A DNA stretch of 9,502 nt from Thioalkalivibrio sp. (GTDB lineage: Bacteria; Pseudomonadota; Gammaproteobacteria; Ectothiorhodospirales; Ectothiorhodospiraceae). The notes beneath the pieces are model-generated. The model saw nothing but the letters and a program-made list of their open reading frames with translations, was not told the DNA's origin and did no database searches. The translations under genes were made by a program, and so were the position numbers. This document shows, piece by piece, positions 1 to 6,067 of the stretch (its first letter is position 1; each line of letters starts with the position of its first letter). The DNA lies in assembly GCA_003563455.1 (NCBI GenBank), contig PWRV01000210.1, forward strand, positions 1 through 9,502, given 5' to 3'.

Positions 1-789
1 CTCGGTATGGATCTCGGGGATTCCGGTCTCCGGGTCATCTTCGCCGATGTGGTGCAGTGCGAGGTTCCGGTTCTGGAAGTCGATGGACGCATAGCCGTGC
101 GGCTGGAAGATGCGCATGCGCCGCTCCGACCGGGTACTGACCCGGCTCGACGTCACGTTGGCGACACAGCCATCGGCGAACTCGAGTCGCGCATTCGCGA
201 TGTCGATGTCGGTGGTCAGTATCTGCGCACCCGAGGCGCGAAGATCGGTCAGCGGCGCATCCACCAGCGTGAGGATGATGTCGATGTCGTGGATCATCAG
301 GTCCAGCACCACCGAGACATCGGTGGCGCGGGGCTTGAACGGGGCGAGTCGGTGCGATTCGATGAAACGCGGCTCGAGCGGTTCCTCCACCAGGCGCCGC
401 AGGGCCGGGTTGAAGCGCTCGAGGTGTCCGACCTGCAGCACCACGCCCCGGTCTTCGGCGAGCTGGGTCAGCGCCTCCGCCTCCTCGACGGTCGTGGTGA
501 TCGGCTTTTCCACGAGCACGTGGCAACCGACGTCAAGGAAATCCCGCGCGATTGCATAGTGCAGGGTCGTCGGTGCGGCGATGCTCACCGCGTCGACCCT
601 TCCGAGCAGCGCCCGATGGTCGAGTACCGGCTCGCAATCATGTCTGGAGGCGATCTCGCGTGCGGTGGCCGCATTGCTGTCGACCACTGCGACCAGTTCG
701 GTGTCCGGGAGTTGCGCGTACTTGGCTGCGTGCAATTTTCCCAGGTGACCGACGCCGACGACGGCACAGCGGAGTTGAGGAGTGGACAT
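1..789 (-). CDS. Gfo/Idh/MocA family oxidoreductase, GnnA-like (3' end cut by window edge)
   Basis: Reading leftward from an ATG at 789-787, an open frame runs without a stop to position 1 (263 codons). Members of this family are usually somewhat over 300 residues, so roughly the last 50 are missing. The N-terminus is a Rossmann fold with a dinucleotide-binding GVGHLG (G12, G14, G17), followed by the family's EKP motif at 94-96, GHLERFNPA at 121-129, and LDLMIHDID around 162-170 containing the conserved H167. These features show an NAD(P)-dependent sugar or nucleotide-sugar oxidoreductase, probably cytosolic. From family knowledge, the GHxERFNPA form is typical of members encoded near lpxA/lpxB. 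One such member, GnnA of Acidithiobacillus ferrooxidans, oxidises the 3-OH of UDP-GlcNAc before transamination by GnnB, giving amide-linked lipid A. That assignment is inference here, because neither a gnnB partner nor lpxA is visible. The gene is divergent from rnhB, and only a weak GGGG precedes the start. Confidence 0.9.
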   Translation of the reverse strand, partial: MSTPQLRCAVVGVGHLGKLHAAKYAQLPDTELVAVVDSNAATAREIASRHDCEPVLDHRALLGRVDAVSIAAPTTLHYAIARDFLDVGCHVLVEKPITTTVEEAEALTQLAEDRGVVLQVGHLERFNPALRRLVEEPLEPRFIESHRLAPFKPRATDVSVVLDLMIHDIDIILTLVDAPLTDLRASGAQILTTDIDIANARLEFADGCVANVTSSRVSTRSERRMRIFQPHGYASIDFQNRNLALHHIGEDDPETGIPEIHTE

Positions 790-821
790 GACGAACCCCG
801 ACGGGTTTTGATCGGATGCTG

Positions 822-833
822 TGGTAGTGTACC
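822..833 (+). promoter_or_regulatory. Candidate overlapping divergent promoters for rnhB and the oxidoreductase
   Basis: On the plus strand TGGTAGTGT (822-830) fits an extended -10 element (TG-N-TAnnnT) for rnhB. On the minus strand the same bases read TACACT (831-826), a 4/6 match to TATAAT placed to serve the leftward gene. A GGTA-GTG-TACC inverted repeat (823-833) is centred on them. Neither side has a good -35 at proper spacing; TTGATC at 808-813 lies too close to the rightward -10. If both elements work, the two promoters share their -10 bases and would compete for RNA polymerase. This is inferred from sequence matches only. Confidence 0.35.
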
Positions 834-866
834 GCGCCGGGCCGGTCGGCTGTGCGCGAGGTGCCG

Positions 867-902
867 CACCCCCCACCCCGGCCCCGCAGGCGGGGGAGGG
901 AG
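867..902. repeat. C/G-rich imperfect inverted repeat overlapping the rnhB ribosome binding site
   Basis: A run of C-rich blocks (from about 867 to 885) is followed by CCCCG (882-886), a CAGG loop, CGGGG (891-895) and then GAGGGAG. The left C blocks can also pair with the right GGGGGAGGG block, so the element can fold more than one way. Its form, C-rich arm then CCCCGCAGGCGGGG then G-rich arm, resembles dispersed palindromic repeats common between genes in high-GC gammaproteobacteria. The right arm provides the GGAGG (895-899) that sits 9 nt before the rnhB ATG at 909. Confidence 0.45.
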
Positions 903-908
903 ATTTTC

Positions 909-1556
909 ATGGTTGCACGCGGGGGAAGAGATCGGATGCGGGATCAGGACGCGGGCGGATCCCCGGTGGCGCGGGGCTTCGCGGGGGTGGATGAAGTCGG
1001 TCGGGGGCCGCTGGCGGGTCCTGTGGTGGCCGCGGCGGTGATCCTTCCCGAGCCCTGCACTGTGCTCGGGCTCGCCGACTCGAAGAAACTCGGCGCACGC
1101 CGCCGCGAGGCCCTCGCGGGCATCCTGCGCGAGGAGGCGGTGGCCTGGGCGCTGGGCAGTGCCAGCGCCGCCGAGATCGACCGGATGAACATTCATCACG
1201 CGACGCTGCTGGCGATGCGTCGCGCGGTCGCGGCCCTTCCGGCCACACCCGGGGAGTTGATGGTGGACGGGCGCTTCACGCCGGACGGGCCCTGGCGCGC
1301 CACCGCCATCGTCGGTGGCGACGGCACGATCCCCGCGATCAGCGCGGCCTCGATCATCGCCAAGGTCGCGCGGGATGCACTGCTGGCGGAGCTGCACGAT
1401 CGGTATCCGGTGTACGGCTTCGATCGTCACGCGGGCTATGCGACGGCCGCGCATCTGCAGGCGCTGGAGCGCTACGGACCGTGTCCGGAACACCGGCGCA
1501 GCTTCGCGCCCGTTGCGCGCAGCCTCGGCGTTCAACGCGTGATGGAGCTTCGGTAA
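909..1556 (+). CDS. rnhB: Ribonuclease HII
   Basis: RNase HII cleaves the RNA strand of RNA/DNA hybrids and incises 5' of single ribonucleotides left in DNA, starting ribonucleotide excision repair in the cytoplasm. The product has 215 residues from ATG 909. It opens its core with AGVDEVGRGPLAG (D28, E29 catalytic), then DSKKL (56-60), MNIHHATLLAM (92-102), VDG (D119), GGDG (D137) and SAASIIAK (144-151). The D119-D137 spacing of 18 equals that of the E. coli metal-binding pair D108/D126, so all four carboxylates are present. The start at 909 is chosen for its GGAGG 9 nt upstream. ATG 936 (206 residues, with GGAAGAG before it) is a real alternative and gives a length nearer the E. coli protein. 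The TAA stop shares its final A with the dnaE ATG, implying translational coupling. Many relatives have lpxB immediately upstream, but here a divergent oxidoreductase occupies that place. Confidence 0.97.
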   Translation: MVARGGRDRMRDQDAGGSPVARGFAGVDEVGRGPLAGPVVAAAVILPEPCTVLGLADSKKLGARRREALAGILREEAVAWALGSASAAEIDRMNIHHATLLAMRRAVAALPATPGELMVDGRFTPDGPWRATAIVGGDGTIPAISAASIIAKVARDALLAELHDRYPVYGFDRHAGYATAAHLQALERYGPCPEHRRSFAPVARSLGVQRVMELR

Positions 1557-4500
1557 TGTCCGGGTTCGTGCATCTCAGGGTCCACTCCGAGTACTCGCTG
1601 GTGGACGGTCTGGTCCGGCTCAAGCCGCTGGTCGCCCGGGTCGCGGAGGCCGGAATGCCGGCGGTCGCGCTGACCGACCACTGCAACCTCTTCGGGCTGG
1701 TGAAGTTCTACAAGGCGGCGCTTGGGGCCGGCGTTCAGCCCATCATCGGCGCGGACGTGCTGCTCCGCGGAAGCCGGCCGGACGGTTCGCTCGCACGGCT
1801 CACGCTGCTGGCACAGAACGGCCAGGGCTATCGCCACTTGACCCGACTGATCAGCCGGGCCTGGCAGGAGGGGCAGGACAAGGGAGTGCCGCGACTGGAC
1901 CTCGACTGGCTCGAGGGCTGCACGGACGGGCTGATCGCGCTGTCGGGCACCACCGACGGGATCTTCGTGCAGGGGTCGGGCAGCCCCGTCGCGGTGACCC
2001 GGGAGCTGATCGAACCGTGGCTGAACCGGTTTCCGGACCGCTTTTACCTCGAGCTCTCCCGCACCGGGCGTCCCGGAGAGGAAGCGTGGATTGCGTCCGC
2101 GCTCGAGGCGGCGGAGGCGTTCGGCCTGCCGGTCGTGGCGACAAACGACGTGCGGTTCCTGGAGACGTCAGACTTCGAGGCACACGAGGCGCGTGTGTGC
2201 ATCCACGACGGGGTGGTTCTCGCCGATCCGCGGCGGTCGCGCCGGTACAGCGAACAGCAGTATCTGCGCAGCCCGGCGGAGATGGCCGAGCTCTTCGCGG
2301 ATATCCCGGAGGCGCTCGCGAACAGTGTGGCGATCGCCCGCCGCTGCAGCGTACAGCTTTCGCTGGGGCAGTCGGTATTGCCGGAATTCCCGATTCCGGA
2401 CGGGCGCTCGGTGGAGGATCATCTGCGGGTCACTGCCCGGGAGGGACTGCGGGCGCGTCTGGAACGGCACCGCTTCGCGGAGGACGCGGAATACGAGGCG
2501 CGACTCGACCGGGAGCTCGAGGTGATCTGCCAGATGGGCTTCCCCGGCTACTTTCTTATCGTCGCGGACTTCATCCGCTGGGCCCGGGACAACCGGATCC
2601 CGGTGGGTCCCGGCCGCGGTTCCGGTGCCGGTTCACTGGTCGCGTATTCCCTAGGCATAACCGACCTGGATCCATTGCGTTATGATCTTCTTTTCGAGCG
2701 ATTTCTTAACCCAGAGCGGGTGTCGATGCCGGACTTCGATATCGATTTCTGCATGGACCGGCGGGACCGGGTGATCGATTACGTGGCGGAGCGCTATGGT
2801 CGCGATCGGGTGTCGCAGATCATCACCCACGGCGCCATGGCGGCGAAGGCGGTGGTCCGCGATTGCGGTCGGGTATTGGGGCACGGCTACGGCTTCGTCG
2901 ATCGGATCGCAAAGCTGATCCCCTTCGAAATCGGGATGACCCTGACCCGTGCACTGGAGGAGAGCGAGGACCTGAAGGCGCTCCACGAGGAGGACGAGGA
3001 GGTGCGCGGGATCCTGGAGCTCGCGTTGAAGCTCGAGGGGCTCACGCGAAACGCCGGGAAGCACGCGGGTGGCGTGGTGATCGCGCCCTCGGCCCTCACC
3101 GACTTCTCGCCGCTCTACTGCGAACCGGGTGGCAGCAGCCTGGTGACCCACTTCGACAAGGACGACGTGGAGGCGGTCGGTCTGGTCAAGTTCGACTTTC
3201 TCGGGCTGCGCACGCTGACCATCATCGACTGGGCCCTGGAGGCGATCCGGCAGCTTCCGGACGGCGAGACCGTTGACCTCGACCGGATCCCGCTGGATGA
3301 TCCGGCCGCTTTCCGGCTGCTACAGGCCCATCAGACCACAGCGGTCTTCCAGCTCGAATCCGGCGGCATGAAGGACCTGATCCGGCGTCTGCAGCCGGAC
3401 AGCTTCGAGGACGTGATCGCGCTGGTCGCGCTGTACCGGCCGGGCCCGTTGCAGTCCGGGATGGTCGACGACTTCATCGACCGCAAGCACGGCCGGGCCC
3501 GGGTGGAGTACCCGCATCCGGACCTGGAGCCGATCCTGAAGCCCACCTACGGCGTGATCCTGTATCAGGAGCAGGTGATGCAGATCGCGCAGGTGCTCGC
3601 AAACTACACCCTGGGCGGCGCCGATCTGCTGCGCCGGGCGATGGGCAAGAAGAAGCCCGAGGAGATGGCCAAGCAGCGGGAGATCTTCGTCCAGGGTGCG
3701 CTCGGTCGCGGCGTTCCCGAGAAGACCGCGACCTACATCTTTGACCTGATGGAAAAGTTCGCGGGCTACGGCTTCAACAAGTCGCACTCGGCCGCCTATG
3801 CCCTGCTGGCCTACCAGACCGCCTGGCTGAAGGCCCACTACCCGGCACCGTTCATGGCGGCGGTCCTGTCGGCGGACATGGACAACACCGACAAGGTGGT
3901 CGGGCTGATCGACGAATGCCGCAGCCTCGGACTGACGGTGATGCCGCCCGACGTCAACCGGTCGGCCTACCGTTTCGCCGCGACCGATACGCAAACCATC
4001 GTCTACGGCCTGGGCGCGATCAAGGGGGTGGGCGAGTCGGCGATCGACACGCTGCTTCGGGCACGGGAGGGCGGGGCGGAGTTTCACAGCCTCGTGGATC
4101 TGTGCCAGCGGGTCGATCTGGGCAAGCTGAACAAGCGGGTCCTGGAGATCCTGATCCGTGCCGGGGCGCTCGATCGCATCGGGCCGAATCGTGCGACGCT
4201 GCTGGCGACGATACCCCTGGCTGTCGGCGCCGCCGAACAGGCGGGCCGCAATGCGGAGCTCGGCGTCGTCGACCTCTTCGGCGAGCCTGCCAGCGCGGTG
4301 CTCCCCGAATTCGAAACCCTGTCCGAGATGGACGAGGAGGAGCGGCTCCGCGGCGAGAAGGAGACGCTCGGGCTGTACCTGACCGGACATCCGATCGCGC
4401 GCTACCGGGAAGAACTGCACTGCCTGACCGGCACGACCCTGCAAAGCCTGACGGCGCAGCTCGAGAGCAGGCCGGACAACGGGCCGTCCCGGCGCCGCCG

Positions 4501-5014
4501 GCAGGACACCGCGCGCATCGCCGGGCTGGTGGTGGGTATCCGGCTGCGCAACACGCAGAGCGGCCGCATGGCGATCGTGACCCTGGATGATCAGACCGGC
4601 CGCGCCGAGGTCGTGCTCTTCAACGAAGACTACCGCCAGTACCAGGAGCACCTGGCCGCGGACACGCTGATCGTCGCCGAGGGCACCGTCGCGCTCGACG
4701 ACTATGCCGGTGGCGTCCGCATGCGCGCCCAGCGTGTGCTGACACTGGACGAGGCCCGCGCCGAGTGGGCGCGCGTGCTGGACCTCAGCCTGGTGGCGCT
4801 GCGCTCGGAGCAGGTGCGCTCGCTGCATCAGGTGATCACTCAGTGTCCCTCCGGGTCGTGCCGGCTGCGCCTGCATTATCGGCGGGAGGATGTCTGGGTC
4901 GACCTGCAACTCCCGGAAGACTGGCAGCTGCGCCCCGACGAGCAGCTGCTGCGTCGCCTGAACGAGACGCTGGGTCCGGAAAGCCGCGTCCGACTCGTCT
5001 ACGGCCCTGCCTGA
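1556..5014 (+). CDS. dnaE: DNA polymerase III subunit alpha (replicative polymerase)
   Basis: Alpha is the catalytic subunit of the replicative DNA polymerase III core. The 1152-residue length is close to the 1160 of E. coli. Domains in order: PHP domain (about 1-260, beginning FVHLRVHSEYS); the family-C polymerase palm with GPGRGSGAGS (351-360) and PDFDIDF (392-398); palm Asp in VKFDFLGL (D547); fingers; a helix-hairpin-helix at YGLGAIKGVGE (817-827); a clamp-binding-like GVVDLFG (903-909); an OB fold (about 986-1075); and a C-terminal domain of the tau-binding type. D393, D395 and D547 correspond to E. coli D401, D403 and D555 with a constant offset of 8. The PHP motif reads HLRVH, not HLHVH as in metal-active PHP polymerases, so proofreading most likely needs a separate DnaQ. 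The start overlaps the rnhB stop (TAATG), has GGAG at 1544-1547, and aligns with the E. coli N-terminus. Confidence 0.99.
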   Translation: MSGFVHLRVHSEYSLVDGLVRLKPLVARVAEAGMPAVALTDHCNLFGLVKFYKAALGAGVQPIIGADVLLRGSRPDGSLARLTLLAQNGQGYRHLTRLISRAWQEGQDKGVPRLDLDWLEGCTDGLIALSGTTDGIFVQGSGSPVAVTRELIEPWLNRFPDRFYLELSRTGRPGEEAWIASALEAAEAFGLPVVATNDVRFLETSDFEAHEARVCIHDGVVLADPRRSRRYSEQQYLRSPAEMAELFADIPEALANSVAIARRCSVQLSLGQSVLPEFPIPDGRSVEDHLRVTAREGLRARLERHRFAEDAEYEARLDRELEVICQMGFPGYFLIVADFIRWARDNRIPVGPGRGSGAGSLVAYSLGITDLDPLRYDLLFERFLNPERVSMPDFDIDFCMDRRDRVIDYVAERYGRDRVSQIITHGAMAAKAVVRDCGRVLGHGYGFVDRIAKLIPFEIGMTLTRALEESEDLKALHEEDEEVRGILELALKLEGLTRNAGKHAGGVVIAPSALTDFSPLYCEPGGSSLVTHFDKDDVEAVGLVKFDFLGLRTLTIIDWALEAIRQLPDGETVDLDRIPLDDPAAFRLLQAHQTTAVFQLESGGMKDLIRRLQPDSFEDVIALVALYRPGPLQSGMVDDFIDRKHGRARVEYPHPDLEPILKPTYGVILYQEQVMQIAQVLANYTLGGADLLRRAMGKKKPEEMAKQREIFVQGALGRGVPEKTATYIFDLMEKFAGYGFNKSHSAAYALLAYQTAWLKAHYPAPFMAAVLSADMDNTDKVVGLIDECRSLGLTVMPPDVNRSAYRFAATDTQTIVYGLGAIKGVGESAIDTLLRAREGGAEFHSLVDLCQRVDLGKLNKRVLEILIRAGALDRIGPNRATLLATIPLAVGAAEQAGRNAELGVVDLFGEPASAVLPEFETLSEMDEEERLRGEKETLGLYLTGHPIARYREELHCLTGTTLQSLTAQLESRPDNGPSRRRRQDTARIAGLVVGIRLRNTQSGRMAIVTLDDQTGRAEVVLFNEDYRQYQEHLAADTLIVAEGTVALDDYAGGVRMRAQRVLTLDEARAEWARVLDLSLVALRSEQVRSLHQVITQCPSGSCRLRLHYRREDVWVDLQLPEDWQLRPDEQLLRRLNETLGPESRVRLVYGPA

Positions 5015-5062
5015 GGGCCCCGCAGGGGATTCCGCCAGGGAGCGGCTGGTGGACGTATCCGC

Positions 5063-5075
5063 TACAATTCGCGCG
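5063..5075 (+). promoter_or_regulatory. Candidate promoter for accA (-10 TACAAT)
   Basis: The 87-nt gap between dnaE and accA contains TACAAT (5063-5068), a 5/6 match to the sigma-70 -10 hexamer. Transcription would begin near 5074-5076. No convincing -35 lies 16-18 nt upstream (the bases there are GAGCGG or similar), so the promoter would be weak or activator-dependent. accA may also be transcribed by readthrough from dnaE. Confidence 0.4.
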
Positions 5076-5105
5076 ATGAACGTGCAGATACGGAAGGCCG
5101 CATGA
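5076..5105 (+). CDS. Possible nine-codon leader ORF overlapping the accA start
   Basis: ATG at 5076 opens a short frame encoding MNVQIRKAA. Its TGA (5103-5105) overlaps the accA ATG (5102-5104) in an ATGA arrangement. The ATG lies 7 nt after the candidate -10 TACAAT, so a transcript could start at or just before it and be nearly leaderless. The frame contains GGAAGG (5092-5097), which also serves as the accA ribosome binding site 4 nt from its start. I do not recognise a function. The peptide has no run of one amino acid that would suggest attenuation. It may be chance, or it may couple translation into accA. Confidence 0.2.
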   Translation: MNVQIRKAA

Positions 5106-6067
5106 ACCCGGAGTTTCTCGATTTCGAACAACCGATCGCGGAACTGGAGGCGAAGATCGAGGATCTGCGCTTCGTCGGGGGGGATGCCGAGGTCAACATC
5201 CAGGAAGAGATTCAGCGCCTCGAGGAAAAGTGCCTGGCGCTGACCGAGAACATCTTCAGCAAGCTCAAGCCCTGGCAGATCGCCCAGCTGTCGCGTCATC
5301 CGCGCCGCCCCTACACACTCGACTACGTGCCGGAGATCCTCACCGACTTCTGCGAACTGCGTGGCGATCGCGCCTACGCCGACGACGCGGCGATCGTCGG
5401 CGGTCCCGCGCGTCTGGACGGACGCCCGGTGATGCTGATCGGGCACCAGAAGGGACGCCAGACCAAGGAAAAGATCCAGCGCAACTTCGGCATGCCGCGT
5501 CCGGAGGGCTATCGCAAGGCAATGCGGCTGATGGAACTGGCAGAGCGCTTCCGGCTGCCGATCCTGACCTTCATCGATACGCCCGGGGCGTATCCGGGTG
5601 TAGGTGCCGAGGAGCGAGGTCAGAGCGAGGCCATCGCGCGGAACCTGATGGTGATGGCCCGTCTGGACACGCCGATCATCGCGACCGTAATCGGGGAGGG
5701 TGGCTCCGGCGGCGCGCTGGCGATCGGGGTCGGCGACGCGACGCTGATGCTGCAGTATTCGACCTATTCGGTGATCTCTCCGGAGGGCTGTGCCTCCATT
5801 CTCTGGAAGAGCGCGGACAAGGCCCCGGAGGCCGCGGAGGCCCTTGGGATCACCTCGGACCGGCTGCGGGAGCTGGGGCTGGTGGACCGCGTGATCGACG
5901 AGCCTCTCGGTGGTGCCCATCGTGCGCCGGAGATCATGGCGACCCGTATCAAGTCCGCGTTGCTGGAGACCCTTGAGGAGCTGGACGGGCTCGATCCCGA
6001 GCAGCGTCTCGAGCGGCGCTACCGGCGGCTGATGGATTATGGCGCCTTCCAGGAAACCGGCACCTGA
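5102..6067 (+). CDS. accA: Acetyl-CoA carboxylase carboxyltransferase subunit alpha
   Basis: AccA pairs with AccD to form the carboxyltransferase of acetyl-CoA carboxylase, moving the carboxyl group from carboxybiotin on AccB to acetyl-CoA to give malonyl-CoA, the first committed step of fatty acid synthesis in the cytosol. The product has 321 residues (E. coli 319). It begins with the family's N-terminal helical segment (NPEFLDFEQPIAELE). Further on are GHQKGR (114-119), the crotonase-fold IDTPGAYPG (158-166), the glycine-rich GEGGSGGALAIG (198-209) that forms part of the oxyanion-hole region, and SPEGCASILWK (226-236). As expected for the alpha chain there is no Cys4 zinc finger, which belongs to AccD. 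The start has GGAAGG 4 nt upstream. The 3' end overlaps tilS by 29 nt. Nothing is missing or unusual in the protein. Confidence 0.99.
   Translation: MNPEFLDFEQPIAELEAKIEDLRFVGGDAEVNIQEEIQRLEEKCLALTENIFSKLKPWQIAQLSRHPRRPYTLDYVPEILTDFCELRGDRAYADDAAIVGGPARLDGRPVMLIGHQKGRQTKEKIQRNFGMPRPEGYRKAMRLMELAERFRLPILTFIDTPGAYPGVGAEERGQSEAIARNLMVMARLDTPIIATVIGEGGSGGALAIGVGDATLMLQYSTYSVISPEGCASILWKSADKAPEAAEALGITSDRLRELGLVDRVIDEPLGGAHRAPEIMATRIKSALLETLEELDGLDPEQRLERRYRRLMDYGAFQETGT

Noticed and set aside
868..885. Minus-strand G-quadruplex upstream of rnhB
   Set aside because: Only three separate runs of four or more G are present, so a stable three-tetrad structure lacks a fourth run; a two-tetrad form is possible but too common in G+C-rich DNA.
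852..908. Longer N-terminus for rnhB from ATG 852
   Set aside because: The added residues are Pro/Arg-rich, come from the C/G-rich intergenic repeat, and match no RNase HII; a good ribosome binding site precedes ATG 909.
7..1041. 344-codon plus-strand open frame covering the left end
   Set aside because: It is antisense to the oxidoreductase, which has clear Rossmann and EKP motifs, and it runs into rnhB out of frame.
1481..1555. Upstream in-frame ATG for dnaE
   Set aside because: It lies in rnhB and the added residues do not match DnaE; the family N-terminus starts at 1556.
5018..5028. CCCC-GCA-GGGG hairpin after dnaE as a terminator
   Set aside because: The stem is only 4 bp and no T-run follows; probably compositional.
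3320..5920. 866-codon minus-strand open frame facing dnaE and accA
   Set aside because: Its codons are in exact register with the sense codons of both genes, so a stop needs TTA, CTA or TCA in the sense strand, codons these G+C-rich genes avoid. The translation is low-complexity and resembles no family, while dnaE and accA are unmistakable.
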